Positions 27,612 to 40,046 are shown, counted from the first letter of the stretch. The stretch: 64,000 bases of DNA from an uncultured Psychrobacter sp. (GCF_947488565.1 NZ_CANKZC010000003.1:1-64000), one strand, 5' to 3'. The notes: a model not told the origin generated them from the letters alone. Program-made: numbers and translations.

Positions 27612-29015
27612 CTATAATAGCAATACACTTGCCAGTCCTAAAAAGGACATAAAGCCGACGATATCGGTCACTGTGGTCAAAATAACTGAGGCAGATAGCG
27701 CCGGGTCAATGTTCATGCGCTTAAGCATCAATGGAATACTAATGCCAGATACATTGGCAGCCGTCATATTGATGGCGATAGCAAAACCAATCACTGCACT
27801 AATCTTACCATCATGAAACCACATTTGTGCAATAATCGCCATGATAAATGCCCAAATAAGTCCATTAATTGCACCAACCCATAACTCTTTATTAAAAAGC
27901 CACCAACGGTTAGAACCACCAATTTGGCCCATGGCCATACCTCGAATCACAACAGTCAGCGTCTGTGAGCCGGCGATACCGCCCATACTAGCCACGACTG
28001 GCATGAGTATCGCTAATGCCACTACTTTTGCCAGCACGGCCTCAAATTGACCAATGACGATAGCGGCCAATAGCGCAGTACATAAGTTGATGCCTAGCCA
28101 GACACTGCGGCTTTTGGCACTGGTCAAGATAGGCGCAAATAACTCCTCATCTTGACTAACACCTGCCAAGTTTTTCATTGTGCTATCGACATCGTCTTGG
28201 ATAATCTCCATGATATCTTCGCCGTTTAATTGTCCAACCAGCTCCCCATGACTATTAATAATAGGCGCAAAACGAATGTCTTCTGAACGAAAAATAGCGG
28301 CAGCATCTTGGATGTCTAACCGGTCATTGATAGTAATGGCGTTGTCAGTAAAGCTTGAGACCAGTGAGCTCTGATTGTGTTTGATTAGATCAACCAGACT
28401 TAGTAGACCCAATAGTTGCTGGCCTTGATCAACGACCAACAGCTCTTGGCTTTGGTCATCTAGTAGCTCATCGTTTTCTCGTAGCCATTCTTGTACATGT
28501 GCCAAGCTCACATCATCTTGAACCTGAATGATATCAGGGTCCATATAACTGCCAACTTCCCAGTCTGCATAGGTATCAAGTTTATTGACTTGGAGACGGA
28601 TATCTTCGTCTAACGTTGCCATTACCGAAGTACGCACAGTATCGGTAACTGTCTCTAAGATTTCTGAGATGTCTTGGGCGTCAAGATCTTGCGTAAATAA
28701 AGAGATCTCTTTTGAGGAGATATTCTCCATCAACGGTTGACGTGTATCAACTTCTAGCTCGGCAAGCACTTCGCCCCTCAGGTGTTCAGGAACCTGTGCC
28801 CAGATAATCTGCCGATCTTGATTAGGAAAGGATTCTAATAAATTGGCAATTTCGTATTCAGACTGCTGTGTTAAAAAATCAGTAATTGCTGCATACGCAT
28901 TGTCAGCCACCAGTCCTTGCAAATAGAGTAGCTTATGTTCAGCGTTATACTCTATCAAATTATATTCTGACTGCGGTTTGAATGGCTGTTCTGAGCTTGG
29001 CGTGGGGGCAGGCAT
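27612..29015 (-). CDS. mgtE: Magnesium transporter MgtE
   Basis: A Mg2+ channel with a cytoplasmic gating part and a membrane part. The N-domain (residues about 30-130, EIANLLESFPNQDRQIIWAQVP) is followed by two CBS motifs, GSYMDPDIIQVQDDVSLAHVQEWL and ITINDRLDIQDAAAIF. Five C-terminal helices start at SVWLGINLCTALLAAIV, with MPVVASMGGIAGSQTLTVVIRGMAMGQI as the pore signature. The longest frame starts at a TTG (29057); the ATG at 29015 has GGA six bases before it, giving 467 residues. No M-box-like leader was recognised upstream. Confidence 0.93.
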   Translation of the reverse strand: MPAPTPSSEQPFKPQSEYNLIEYNAEHKLLYLQGLVADNAYAAITDFLTQQSEYEIANLLESFPNQDRQIIWAQVPEHLRGEVLAELEVDTRQPLMENISSKEISLFTQDLDAQDISEILETVTDTVRTSVMATLDEDIRLQVNKLDTYADWEVGSYMDPDIIQVQDDVSLAHVQEWLRENDELLDDQSQELLVVDQGQQLLGLLSLVDLIKHNQSSLVSSFTDNAITINDRLDIQDAAAIFRSEDIRFAPIINSHGELVGQLNGEDIMEIIQDDVDSTMKNLAGVSQDEELFAPILTSAKSRSVWLGINLCTALLAAIVIGQFEAVLAKVVALAILMPVVASMGGIAGSQTLTVVIRGMAMGQIGGSNRWWLFNKELWVGAINGLIWAFIMAIIAQMWFHDGKISAVIGFAIAINMTAANVSGISIPLMLKRMNIDPALSASVILTTVTDIVGFMSFLGLASVLLL

Positions 29016-29253
29016 AGGCATTCCAAAAAACAAAAATAAACGATGAAAAATAAACAACCATCAAGCAAAAATTAATATAATCGATTCTAAATAAAACAGC
29101 GACATTATATGTCAACGCGGAACTGGTATAAATTTTTCTGGCGTGGTGTGGCTGTGCTGCTCGATGCTGCGTAAAATTCATCCCAGTCCCACTGTATCGG
29201 TTTTATACCGATATACTTATAATAAAACAGTTAACCTACGATAAAAACGGGCC

Positions 29254-31287
29254 TTAGCGATTGCCGAGTAACGCACGAATATTAGCCAAATACTCATCAG
29301 CGACTGCTTCAGGATCTTTGGTGGCTTTTTTCTTTTTCGCTTTGGCAGGCCAGTCAATATGGTCTTCAGGCAGCTCATCCAAAAACCTTGATTCTGAAGT
29401 CACACGCATCTGCCCACCAGCGCGGCGCTGGGTTGCAAGTGTCAGTGTCAGCTCACGGCGCGCACGGGTGATTCCCACGTACATCAACCGTCGCTCTTCT
29501 TCGATCGTTTCACTCAAGATAGAGTTGCGGTGCGGCAGCATCTCTTCTTCTAGTCCCATAATATAAACAAAATCAAACTCCAAGCCTTTCGCGGCATGCA
29601 AGGTCATCAAGTTTACTTTGTTCGTATTCTCTTCTTCTTGCTGCTGCTCGAGCATATCGAGTAGTACTAATTTGCGAATGATGGTATCAATCGTTCGATC
29701 TTCATCTTCTTCAGCGCGGTTGATCAAAGATTGAATACTGGTATACAGCATATCAATATTGTCGATACGATTTTTTTCTTGTTGCGGGGTTTTGGCATCG
29801 CTACGGACAAAGTCAATATAGCCGGTCTCATCAATCATTTGGCGCACGATTGGTACAGGGTCAGGATGTTGATCCAGTTCACGAGTATAGTGTTCGATAA
29901 ATTCACCGAACTCCTTTATCGTGCCATAAGCTTTAGACGGTAGCACATGGCTAAGACCTGCATGGGTACAAGAAGCGAGTAGGGAGATGCTATGCTCTTG
30001 CGCAAATAAACCGAGCTTCTCAAGCGTGGCAGGGCCCATGCCGCGCTTGGGCGTATTAATAATACGCAAGAAGGCACTGTCGTCTTCAGGGTTTAAGATG
30101 AGACGCAAGTAACCCATGATGTCTTTGATTTCACTACGCGCAAAGAAAGATTGGCCACCAGATAGTTTATACGGCACTTGCAGCTGACGCAGCTGCGCCT
30201 CAAGCATACGCGCTTGAAAGTTACTGCGATACAGGACAGCGTATTGCTCCCACTCATTACCAAAGCGCAGTTTATGCGTGACAATCTCTTTTGCCACGCG
30301 CTCGGACTCATCGTCATCGTTGCGACAATTGAGAATGCGAATTTTTTCACCATGACCTTTATCTGACCATAGCTTTTTTTCAAATAAATGCTCGTTGTTG
30401 GTAATGACAGCGTTGGCAGAGGTCAAAATACGTGTGGTTGAGCGATAGTTTTGCTCAAGCATAACGATTTTGAGCTTGGGAAAGTCCTCTTTGAGCAGCG
30501 CCATGTTTTCAGGTTTGGCACCGCGCCATGCGTAGATAGATTGGTCATCATCACCCACGACGGTAAAGCGCCCTTGTGGTCCAACCAGATATTTAATCAT
30601 CTCATACTGGGCAGTATTGGTATCTTGATACTCATCGACGAGCAAATAGCGAATACGGTTTTGCCATTTATCACGCAGCTCTCTGTTTTCACGTAGTATC
30701 TTGGTCGGTAGTACGATTAAGTCATCAAAATCAACGGCGTTATAAGCACGCAAATTACGCTCGTATAGCGCATATAAGGTAGCAAATATCATGTCCTCTG
30801 GATCGTCTAAGGTCTCCATCGCTTTATCGGGCTCAATCAGATCGTTCTTCCAATCAGAAATCATTTTGATCGCCTTTCCGACCAGTTCACGACTCTCAGC
30901 ACCGCTCAAATTGTCGCGCATCATCAGCTCCATTAAGAGGCGTTTACTGTCATCGCTATCCATAATGGAGAAGTTACCTTTTAGAGGCGTATGAATCAGC
31001 TCGTAACGCAAAAACTGCAAGCCAAATTGGTGAAAGGTTGAGACCGTCAATCCGCGCGTCTTTTCACTAGGCAACAGTTTACCGACCCGCGCTTTCATCT
31101 CACGAGCGGCTTTATTGGTAAAGGTCACTGCCGTGATACGCTCAGCTGGCATGTTGCACTCTTCGATAAGGTAAGCAATTTTGCGCGTGATTACCGAGGT
31201 CTTGCCTGAGCCTGCGCCTGCCAATACCAGTAGCGGCCCTGATACATAGAGCATGGCTTCTTGTTGTCTAGGATTGAGTTGACTCAT
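29254..31287 (-). CDS. rep: ATP-dependent DNA helicase Rep
   Basis: A 677-residue superfamily 1 3'-5' helicase that helps replication forks past bound proteins. Motif I is LAGAGSGKTSVITRK, Ia is ITAVTFTNKAAREMKAR, II is LLVDEYQDTN, III is TVVGDDDQSIYAWRGA, IV is LEQNYRSTTRIL, V is LMTLHAAKGLEFDFVYIMGLEE and VI is EERRLMYVGITRARRELTL. The length and the motif details favour Rep over UvrD. The basic C-terminus (PAKAKKKKATKDP) is lineage-specific. Confidence 0.93.
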   Translation of the reverse strand: MSQLNPRQQEAMLYVSGPLLVLAGAGSGKTSVITRKIAYLIEECNMPAERITAVTFTNKAAREMKARVGKLLPSEKTRGLTVSTFHQFGLQFLRYELIHTPLKGNFSIMDSDDSKRLLMELMMRDNLSGAESRELVGKAIKMISDWKNDLIEPDKAMETLDDPEDMIFATLYALYERNLRAYNAVDFDDLIVLPTKILRENRELRDKWQNRIRYLLVDEYQDTNTAQYEMIKYLVGPQGRFTVVGDDDQSIYAWRGAKPENMALLKEDFPKLKIVMLEQNYRSTTRILTSANAVITNNEHLFEKKLWSDKGHGEKIRILNCRNDDDESERVAKEIVTHKLRFGNEWEQYAVLYRSNFQARMLEAQLRQLQVPYKLSGGQSFFARSEIKDIMGYLRLILNPEDDSAFLRIINTPKRGMGPATLEKLGLFAQEHSISLLASCTHAGLSHVLPSKAYGTIKEFGEFIEHYTRELDQHPDPVPIVRQMIDETGYIDFVRSDAKTPQQEKNRIDNIDMLYTSIQSLINRAEEDEDRTIDTIIRKLVLLDMLEQQQEEENTNKVNLMTLHAAKGLEFDFVYIMGLEEEMLPHRNSILSETIEEERRLMYVGITRARRELTLTLATQRRAGGQMRVTSESRFLDELPEDHIDWPAKAKKKKATKDPEAVADEYLANIRALLGNR

Positions 31288-31597
31288 AACGTAACCTGTA
31301 GGGCAAAAGCAAAAAAGAGGGTAGGCGCTGATAGATCATCGCAAAAGTGATGAAACATCGAGCACAATAACTGCAATAAAATGTAGAGGATAGCGTCAAC
31401 ACGCCATCAAAATTAGGTGGGTTATTATAAAGTAAAAATGCCACTTTTGGGCAGAAGATAATTAAGAAGCTAAAGCCTTATATCTTTAGATTATAGTCAT
31501 ATCGTGCTTATAATAAAAAACGACAATCATGGTAATAAAATCGCGCCAACAGACATAAAGCTGTAGACGCGAAAAAACTTTAAAAATGATAAGCAGA
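31288..31597. other. Intergenic region between rep and hemB
   Basis: About 310 AT-rich bases upstream of rep and downstream of hemB, both on the minus strand. It should contain the rep promoter. No ORF, RNA or strong hairpin recognised. Confidence 0.55.
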
Positions 31598-32614
<1,017 letters not shown>

Positions 32615-32775
32615 TTATTATTTTTTCAGTAATTATGGTTGCAACAGCCTTTTTTCATTTGATATGGCTTTATCTATATCAGTTACACATAAGCGTGTCA
32701 CCATTTATAAAGTTGGTCTGTATAAAAAGCTATTTAATATAATGACACTACTATAACCAAAAGTAGTCTGCGAAA

Positions 32776-32804
32776 GCAAAAAGCCCCACCAAGGCGGCAG
32801 GGCT
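32776..32804 (-). terminator. Terminator of the RND efflux operon
   Basis: On the minus strand AGCCCTGCC pairs with GGTGGGGCT around GCCTT and runs into TTTTTG, about 40 bases behind the outer-membrane factor gene. Confidence 0.8.
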
Positions 32805-32843
32805 AATTGTAGAGTATCTACTTGTTTGATACGTTGTGATTGT

Positions 32844-34637
32844 TTAAGGTTCAATAATTTGTGTTACTGGTGCCTGATCGGTAGGGGTTTCTTGCGTCAC
32901 GATACCAACAGCGGCCTCTTTTTTACCATCGTTATCGACATCGACAATAGCGGTAGGCTTAAAAGTAGAGGTCGCTGGCGTCTTAGCTTGTTTAATTTCT
33001 ATCGCTTCTTGTGGAGATGCCACGCGTGCTGACCCTGCAGCGTTGACAGCGTAAGCCGCTTTGGCTTTTGCACTATTGGCCGGTAAGTTAGCGACTTGAG
33101 CCAAGTTGGTATATTGCGGTACAGGAATGGCCGTCGGTATATCTAGGTTAGCACCGCCGCCAAGCGCTTGGTATAGCTCAATTTGGCTAACGATTTTTTG
33201 TAGCTCTAAATCCAAGATACCTTGTTGGGTTGAGAACAGTGAACGCTGTGCATCAAGCACATCTAGATAGTTTGAAATACCTGCTTTAAAGCGGGCATCC
33301 GCTATCTGATAGGTTTGTTCAAAATTATCTTGCAAACGATACTGCGCCGCCAATTGCTCACCTAAAGTGGCACGTGTGGCAAGCACATCAGACACTTCAC
33401 GAAAAGCTGTTTGAATAGATCTCTCGTAGCTTGCCAGTGTCTGCTCTCGCTCGATTTTAGCCACGTCGTAGTTGGCATCTAAGCGCCCTGCGTCAAATAT
33501 AGGCACGCTAATATTGGGCCCAAAAGACCAACCAAAAGCACTATTATCGAACAAGTCGCTCAAACCATCACTACGCACCCCGACGCTACTAGCGAGACTG
33601 ATCGTTGGAAAGTAAGCGGCCCGTGCTACCGCTATATTAGCACCAGCAGCTTTTAGGTTGTATTCTGCTTGTAGCACATCTGGACGATAGCGTAGCAATT
33701 CGCTTGGTAGACCTGCACTAAATATTTCGTGAGTGGTAATGTTGCTGATCGCAGGCGATGGAATAAGCTCGCTTGGAATAGGAGTACCAACTAAGAACTG
33801 TAGTGCATTACGTGAAGTCAAAATGCTGCTTTGTGCTCGTAATACTGCAAGCTTGGCATTTTCAAGTGCGGCAGAAGATTGTAGTGAAGGCAGTTTGGGG
33901 TCAATACCTGCTTCAAAACGTTTATCAGCAATAAACAAGGATCGCTCACGGCTCTCTACCGTCGCTTCTGCCAATTTTAATTGAGCCAGACTATAACTTA
34001 GGTTGGCATAGCTTTGAGCAATATTACTTACTAAGCTGATTTGGGTAGCATCTTTGGCTGCCGCAGTTGCTAAGAAGTTCTGTAAGGCTTGATCTTTTAA
34101 ACTATCAATTCTTCCCCAAAAGTCCAACTCATAACTGGCCAAACCCAAATCGACATTGTAACTGTCACTGGTTTGATTGCCAAACTCACTACCTTGACGA
34201 GAGCGTGAATAACCCGCCTGACCATTAATCGTTGGTAGATCGTTGATGTCAGTAATACGGTACTGCGCACGCGCTTTTTCGATGGCCAAACGAGCACTTT
34301 CAAAGTCTTTATTGTTGTTAAGACCTAATGCAATGAGTCCTTTTAAACGCTCATCACTATAAAAGTTTTGCCAGCGCTGACTGGCAAGGCTTGGCTGCTC
34401 AGTACTACTAACCGTTTCACGATCAAACGCGCCATAGCTTTGCCCAACAGGAATGTTAGGCTCAGCGAGTACAGGGCGCGTATCAGCTTTTGGAATGGTA
34501 TTACAAGCTGCCATACTAACCGCTAAAGCGGTTAGGCTTAAGAGACGAGCGCTATTTTTGCATGTTTGCGACAGCAGCGGTTGTGCAAAGCTCACTAACG
34601 CCGCTGATCTTAAGGTAAAGGTTTTTTGAACACTCAT
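32844..34637 (-). CDS. RND efflux outer-membrane lipoprotein (OprM/AdeK type)
   Basis: A 597-residue outer-membrane channel of the NodT/OprM family. A signal peptide ends in the lipobox SMAAC (lipidated C45). The body has the twofold repeat of TolC-type proteins: [29 protein letters not shown] and [16 protein letters not shown] in the first half, [40 protein letters not shown] in the second, and a Q/A-rich helical part. Beyond the usual end (about 490) there is an unusual tail of about 100 residues with [14 protein letters not shown] near 566. It overlaps the pump gene by four bases (ATGA), so translation is coupled. Confidence 0.92.
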   Translation of the reverse strand: MSVQKTFTLRSAALVSFAQPLLSQTCKNSARLLSLTALAVSMAACNTIPKADTRPVLAEPNIPVGQSYGAFDRETVSSTEQPSLASQRWQNFYSDERLKGLIALGLNNNKDFESARLAIEKARAQYRITDINDLPTINGQAGYSRSRQGSEFGNQTSDSYNVDLGLASYELDFWGRIDSLKDQALQNFLATAAAKDATQISLVSNIAQSYANLSYSLAQLKLAEATVESRERSLFIADKRFEAGIDPKLPSLQSSAALENAKLAVLRAQSSILTSRNALQFLVGTPIPSELIPSPAISNITTHEIFSAGLPSELLRYRPDVLQAEYNLKAAGANIAVARAAYFPTISLASSVGVRSDGLSDLFDNSAFGWSFGPNISVPIFDAGRLDANYDVAKIEREQTLASYERSIQTAFREVSDVLATRATLGEQLAAQYRLQDNFEQTYQIADARFKAGISNYLDVLDAQRSLFSTQQGILDLELQKIVSQIELYQALGGGANLDIPTAIPVPQYTNLAQVANLPANSAKAKAAYAVNAAGSARVASPQEAIEIKQAKTPATSTFKPTAIVDVDNDGKKEAAVGIVTQETPTDQAPVTQIIEP

Positions 34638-37600
34638 TGTGTATTATCTCCAAGACTTGCAGGCTGATATTCCTCAGAAGAAGTAGGTTTTTGTAGATCA
34701 GGTGTATCATCGCCGCCGTCATTTGGCCCATTATTCTTATATTTATACGGGAACAAACTACGCACCCAAATATAGAACATAGGAATAAAGAAGATACCTA
34801 AGAATGTCGCAGTAATAACTCCGCCAACCACACTAGTACCAATGGCGTTTTGGCTACCAGAACCAGGACCTGTAGCGATGAATAATGGCACAACCCCTAA
34901 CCCAAAGGCAAGCGAGGTCATGATAATCGGACGCAGACGTTGTCTTGCTGCCGTCATGACAGCCTCTCTTAGACTATAACCTTCTTCTTGGTGTTCTTTG
35001 GCAAACTCAATAATCAAGATGGCGTTTTTGGCGGATAGACCAACCACGGTTAATAAGCCGACTTGTAAGTAAATATCGTTGTTAAAGCCGCGTAGCCACG
35101 TAAATATCACCGCCCCAAGCACCCCAAGAGGAATGACAAGTAGTACAGAGAAGGGGATAGACCAGCTTTCATACAAAGCAGCCAAACATAAGAATACCAC
35201 TAAGATTGAAAGGGCATATAGCATCGGCGCTTGAGCACCTGACTTTTGCTCCTCAAGTGACATACCTGTCCACTCGTAACCGACACCGTCAGGCAGTTTT
35301 TCCATCATAGCTTCCATTGAGCTCATCGCTTCACCGGTACTAAGACCAGGCGCAGCGCTACCTTGAATGTTCATAGATGGCAAACTGTTGTAGCGCGTCA
35401 GACGCGGTGAGCCGGACTGCCATTCGCTACTAGAGAACGCATCGAAAGAAATCATATCACCTATGTCGTTGCGCACATACCATTTACCGATATCGTCAGG
35501 GTTGGTACGGCTGCTAGGCTCACCTTGAACAAAGACGCGTTTGATACGACCACGGTCGACGAAGTCATTGATGTAGCTTGAGCCCCAAGCGGTTGAGATA
35601 ACGCTGTTGATATTACCCATTGATAAACCATAGGCAGCTGCTTGTTCTTGATTGATATTTACTTTTAGCTGCGGTGCATCTTCTTGACCGTTAGGACGCA
35701 CACCTGCGACTTGATCGTTCTGTGCAGCCATACCGAGCAGCATGTTTCGCGCTTCAAGTAAGCCCTCGTGTCCAAGATTACCAGTATCTTGAATCATCAA
35801 ATCAAAACCACTGGCATTACCAAGTTCGGTAATCGCTGGCGGTACGATCGCAAATACCTGTGCTTCATTTAACTGGGTAAAGAAGTACCCCATCGCGCGA
35901 TCTGCGACTGCTTGTGCGGTATTTTCTTCTCCAGAACGGTTCTCCCAGTCTGATAAACGCACAAAGGCCAGTCCCATATTCTGTCCTTGACCAGCAAAAC
36001 TAAAGCCTGCGATGGTAAAGACAGAGGCAATATTATCGCCCTCTTGAGAATCATAATAGTTACTGACTTTATCGAGTACATCTTGCGTTTCATCCAGCGT
36101 CGAACCAGCTGGTAGCTGAACCAAGGTAAACATAATACCTTGGTCTTCTTCTGGTAAGAAAGAGCCTGGAATGCGTAAGAATACAACAGCCATGATACCG
36201 ATGATAGCGGCATAACCTATTAGGTAAAGCCATTTGAAACGGAAGCTCTTACCAACTGAGGTTTCATATTTGCGGCTAAGCTTAAAGAAACCACGGTTAA
36301 ACCAACCAAAAAAGCCTTTTTTCTCTTCAGTATTGCCTTTTTCATGACTTTTACCACGCTTTAGTAGCGTCACACATAGCGCTGGAGTGAAGATAAGCGC
36401 AACTAGGGCAGAAAATACCATAGCAGTAATCAAGGTAATCGAGAACTGTCGATAAATTACCCCTGTTGAACCGCCAAAGAAGGCCATAGGAACAAACACT
36501 GCTGACAAGATAATGGCAATACCAATAACAATCTTACTGATTTCGCCCATAGATTGAACGGTGGCATCTTTAATAGAAATATCAGGATCTTCTTCCAAAA
36601 TACGTTCAACGTTCTCCACGACGACGATCGCATCATCGACCAAAAGACCAATGGACAGTACCATTGCAAACATCGTCAGAACGTTGATACTAAAGCCTGC
36701 GACATACAATACTGCAAAGGTACCCAGTAGAACGACAGGAACGGCAAGGGTAGGAATAATAGTAGCACGCCAGTTCTGTAAGAAAATAAACATGACGATA
36801 AATACTAGTACAATCGCTTCGATAAGCGTATGAACGACCTGCTCGATAGATAAACGGACAAACGGTGTGGTGTCATAAGGTACAACTGAGGTGAGACCTG
36901 CTGGAAAATTGGCCTCTAACTCTGCCATACGAGCGCTGACAGCTTCGCGAGTCTCTAACGCATTAGCACCACCCGCTAATGAGATACCTAAACCAGCTGC
37001 TTCTTGACCGTTATATAGTGAGACAACACTATAGTCTTCACTACCAATTTCAACATCTGCAACATCACCCAAACGCACTTGTGCGCCTGAAGTATCGGTT
37101 TTTAACAAAATATCTTTAAATTCTTCGGGGGTTTGCAGATAGCTCTGTACAGTCACAGTTGCATTGATGACCTGTTGATCAGTATCAGCAGGTGCTTGAC
37201 CTAATTGACCTGCAGAGACTTGCGCGTTTTGCGCTCGCACTGCATTGACCACATCAGATGGCACCATGTTGTAGCTACGCAGTCGTGCAGGGTCCAGCCA
37301 GATACGCATGGCATAAGCAGAACCAAACACCTGTACTTCACCAACCCCTTCGACACGGCTTAGTTGGTCGACGACGTTTGAGTTGATATAGTCGGCGATA
37401 TCCGAACGATCCATACCCCCATCTTCAGAGATAAAGCCCTGCACCATTAAGAAGCTGCTAGAAGATTTGTTAACGTTGACGCCTTGACGCTGTACCGATT
37501 CAGGTAATGAGCTCATGGCCGCTTGTAGTTTGTTTTGTACCTGTACCTGAGCGGTATCAGGGTCTGTACCGTTTTCAAACGTCAGCGTGACAGAGGCACC

Positions 37601-37858
37601 ACCATTTGAGGAGCTCGATGACGACATATACATCAGGCCGTCAAGCCCTTTCATGCGTTGCTCAATGATCTGTACGACTGAATCTTCAACGGTTTGCGCA
37701 TTCGCACCAGGATAGCTTGCACTCACCGATATAGTTGGCGGTGCAATACGTGGATACTGTTCAATCGGTAGGTTGATGACCGATATCACCCCGATGAGCA
37801 TGACCAAAATAGCCAGCACCCATGCAAAAATAGGGCGATTAATAAAAAAACGTGACAT
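34634..37858 (-). CDS. RND multidrug efflux permease (AcrB/AdeB type)
   Basis: A 1074-residue HAE1-family pump exporting drugs and toxic compounds with proton influx. The N-terminus [44 protein letters not shown] is classic. The proton-relay aspartates lie in [16 protein letters not shown] (about 405), and the matching lysine in [23 protein letters not shown] (about 943). Twelve helices and two periplasmic loops are expected, with [21 protein letters not shown] and the second-half pore region [10 protein letters not shown] visible. The 37894-39291 gene is upstream and the channel gene overlaps downstream, so all three pump parts are encoded. Drug specificity cannot be deduced. Confidence 0.96.
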   Translation of the reverse strand: MSRFFINRPIFAWVLAILVMLIGVISVINLPIEQYPRIAPPTISVSASYPGANAQTVEDSVVQIIEQRMKGLDGLMYMSSSSSSNGGASVTLTFENGTDPDTAQVQVQNKLQAAMSSLPESVQRQGVNVNKSSSSFLMVQGFISEDGGMDRSDIADYINSNVVDQLSRVEGVGEVQVFGSAYAMRIWLDPARLRSYNMVPSDVVNAVRAQNAQVSAGQLGQAPADTDQQVINATVTVQSYLQTPEEFKDILLKTDTSGAQVRLGDVADVEIGSEDYSVVSLYNGQEAAGLGISLAGGANALETREAVSARMAELEANFPAGLTSVVPYDTTPFVRLSIEQVVHTLIEAIVLVFIVMFIFLQNWRATIIPTLAVPVVLLGTFAVLYVAGFSINVLTMFAMVLSIGLLVDDAIVVVENVERILEEDPDISIKDATVQSMGEISKIVIGIAIILSAVFVPMAFFGGSTGVIYRQFSITLITAMVFSALVALIFTPALCVTLLKRGKSHEKGNTEEKKGFFGWFNRGFFKLSRKYETSVGKSFRFKWLYLIGYAAIIGIMAVVFLRIPGSFLPEEDQGIMFTLVQLPAGSTLDETQDVLDKVSNYYDSQEGDNIASVFTIAGFSFAGQGQNMGLAFVRLSDWENRSGEENTAQAVADRAMGYFFTQLNEAQVFAIVPPAITELGNASGFDLMIQDTGNLGHEGLLEARNMLLGMAAQNDQVAGVRPNGQEDAPQLKVNINQEQAAAYGLSMGNINSVISTAWGSSYINDFVDRGRIKRVFVQGEPSSRTNPDDIGKWYVRNDIGDMISFDAFSSSEWQSGSPRLTRYNSLPSMNIQGSAAPGLSTGEAMSSMEAMMEKLPDGVGYEWTGMSLEEQKSGAQAPMLYALSILVVFLCLAALYESWSIPFSVLLVIPLGVLGAVIFTWLRGFNNDIYLQVGLLTVVGLSAKNAILIIEFAKEHQEEGYSLREAVMTAARQRLRPIIMTSLAFGLGVVPLFIATGPGSGSQNAIGTSVVGGVITATFLGIFFIPMFYIWVRSLFPYKYKNNGPNDGGDDTPDLQKPTSSEEYQPASLGDNTQ

Positions 37859-37893
37859 AGTATATCCCTAAGTCTTCCTATCTTTGAATGGAA

Positions 37894-39291
37894 TTAGTTA
37901 GTAGCGGCTTCTGTTGAGTCTTCATCAGCAGTGTTATTGTCAGATGATTTCTCATCCATCGTTTTTGCCGCCTGCTGTGGCGTTTGAGCGTTAGCAGTGT
38001 CTTGAGCTGATGGGGCTGAATTGGCACTCTCTAATGGTTTGACCACTACTTCCTGCTCAGGCTTGACCTTCGAGCCGCCAATCACAACCACTTTATCACC
38101 CGCTTTTAGACCGTCAGTGACAACCCATTGTCCATCGTAAGTACCATTAATAGTGACTGGACGTACTTGGATTTTGTTATCTTTATCAGCGATATAGACT
38201 TGCGTATCACCTTTAGGCGTACGCATGACCGCACTTTGTGGCACCAGTGCTGCATTAGTAATGACACTTTGGGTTAGACGTGCTGTCACATACATACCTG
38301 GTAGTAAGATATTATTGCTATTTGGGAAGATAGCTCGCAAAGTAACTGCACCTGTCGATTCATCAACTTTTGCTTCAGATAGTGCAAGCTTGCCACGTAC
38401 TGGATAGACTGACCCATCTTCTAGTACCAACTCAACTGAGTTCATTCCTGGCTGTACTTTGCCTTCAGATATTTGTTGACGTAGCTTCAAAAGCTCAGAA
38501 GATGATTGACTGATGTCAACATAGATAGGATCTAAGCGTGAGATAGTTACCAATGGATCTTGTTGTCCTGCACTGACCAGCGTACCAGCGGTCACGCTAG
38601 AGCGATCCGTGCGACCAGTCAATGGCGCACGTACAATGGTACGATTAAGATCTAAGGTGCTGGCTTCTAGTCCAGCTTTTGCCGTTTGGATGCCAGCTTT
38701 GGCGCTCTCAATACCTGCCTGTGTCTGTCCAACTGCTGCCGCCGCGCTTTGTACGGCAGCTTGTGCTGTGCGCACTTGCGTTTGTGCTTGCTCATATTGC
38801 TGCTTAGAGATAGCATCTATATCGACCAATCCTTGTAAACGTTGTAGGTCGTTTTGAGCCTGAGCAAGTGATGCTTGACGGCTTGCTAGTTCAGCTTTGG
38901 CATTGGCATTGTTGGCCATTGATGTCTGATAGTTGGCTTGTGCTTGCTGCACCGCTGCTTGTCCACTAGTGACAGAAGAGGCATAGTTGTCAGTGTTTAT
39001 ACGATAAAGCGGTTGACCTTTTTTGACGTTACCGCCTTCACGGAATAGTACTTCGTCAATGACACCATTCACCTGTGGACGGACGTCGGCGGTTTGGTAA
39101 GCTGTGGTACGTCCAGAAAAAGTCTGTACTTGAGGTACAGTGTCGAAAGTGACAGTCTGGACGTTGACAACGGCTGGCGGCATCTGCTGCTGTGCGGCGG
39201 CATCTGCTGAGTCCTCGTTTTTGTCACAGCCAACCAGTACAGCTCCAGATAGTACAGATGCTATTACAAGCGCTAGAGTAGAGTGCTTCAT
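37894..39291 (-). CDS. RND periplasmic adaptor lipoprotein (AcrA/AdeA type)
   Basis: A 465-residue membrane fusion protein of the same pump. The signal peptide ends at the lipobox LVGC (C22), so it is tethered to the inner membrane. The lipoyl halves are ADVRPQVNGVIDEVLFREGGNVKKGQPLYRI and LDLNRTIVRAPLTGRTDRSSVTAGTLV, split by an Ala/Gln-rich hairpin (about 95-195). The beta-barrel and the end with VVVIGGSKVKPEQEVVVKPL follow, and a Ser/Ala/Asp-rich tail of about 45 residues closes it. The longest frame begins at a TTG; the ATG at 39291 has GAGGACATTG upstream. A MerR-type promoter element lies about 290 bases upstream. Confidence 0.93.
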   Translation of the reverse strand: MKHSTLALVIASVLSGAVLVGCDKNEDSADAAAQQQMPPAVVNVQTVTFDTVPQVQTFSGRTTAYQTADVRPQVNGVIDEVLFREGGNVKKGQPLYRINTDNYASSVTSGQAAVQQAQANYQTSMANNANAKAELASRQASLAQAQNDLQRLQGLVDIDAISKQQYEQAQTQVRTAQAAVQSAAAAVGQTQAGIESAKAGIQTAKAGLEASTLDLNRTIVRAPLTGRTDRSSVTAGTLVSAGQQDPLVTISRLDPIYVDISQSSSELLKLRQQISEGKVQPGMNSVELVLEDGSVYPVRGKLALSEAKVDESTGAVTLRAIFPNSNNILLPGMYVTARLTQSVITNAALVPQSAVMRTPKGDTQVYIADKDNKIQVRPVTINGTYDGQWVVTDGLKAGDKVVVIGGSKVKPEQEVVVKPLESANSAPSAQDTANAQTPQQAAKTMDEKSSDNNTADEDSTEAATN

Positions 39292-39583
39292 CAATGTCCT
39301 CGTCAATAATATAGGTACGATATAGATAAATTTTAATAGTGCATCGTAACGTCACATGAATGTAGATGCTACGACTAGCAACTGTTTCTTTGAGCCATCA
39401 TAATGACTAATATAGAGTAAATGTATAATGTAAACCTTACCGCATAAAAAGCTGAACCGACTTATATTCTATGTGGTCTTACATGATTTGTATCTTATAA
39501 ATTAAATCATAACAGCATGCAGGCGAGGTTTTAGCACTAAGAACAACCAAACAATAAAAGTTGGTAAGTAAATTTAGTGTCGT

Positions 39584-39615
39584 ATTATAAACTATAGGGT
39601 ATACCCTATAGTCAA
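39584..39615 (-). promoter_or_regulatory. MerR-type promoter with perfect 22-bp palindrome before the RND operon
   Basis: On the minus strand TTGACT (39610-39615) and TATAAT (39584-39589) are separated by exactly 20 bases. The 22-base palindrome 39591-39612 (half-site ACTATAGGGTA) fills that spacer. A 19-20-base spacer with a dyad inside is how MerR-family activators such as ZntR and CueR act. The start of transcription would be near 39577, leaving a leader of about 285 bases. A TetR-type repressor site is the alternative. There is no T run, so it is not a terminator. Confidence 0.72.
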
Positions 39616-40046
39616 GCTAATAAAAACAGATCTTTTGCAAAGGAAAGTCACATTCCTTCTTATGAGCTGTACAAACGTTGAAGAGACAAGCATCACAAGA
39701 GATAATGCCTACTAAAACACAACATTATTGATAGCGTGGCATAGTGTTGCTTTTTTGTTATAGAAGTTATTTTTACATACATATATGAGATTTTGATTAA
39801 AAGATACGATGTAGGCAGTAAAAATGTAATTTTAGCAACACATAAAACGATTTTTAACCTTAGAAGATGCACGAAGCATTCATAGAAGGTTATTGATTGG
39901 GCATCGTCAAATTATCAAAACAATCTTTACATGATTATAATACGGCAAATATTTATGAAACTTAAAGAAAGGTAACGATGTCGCTCACCTATTATTTTTA
40001 AGAAGGTTAGTTTTTAGTTTGTTAGTTTCGAAAGCAATAGTCGTTA
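39616..40046. other. Gene-free stretch upstream of the RND promoter
   Basis: About 430 bases, AT-rich, with no ORF above small size and no tRNA or hairpin that I could support. The regulator gene expected beside a MerR-type promoter is not here. Confidence 0.6.

Noticed and set aside
29022..29253. Possible magnesium riboswitch upstream of mgtE
   Set aside because: I could not find the conserved core or a terminator switch in the 230 bases, and the region is short.
39591..39612. Palindrome read as an intrinsic terminator
   Set aside because: No loop and no T run follow it, and it sits between a -35 and a -10 box, which fits an operator instead.
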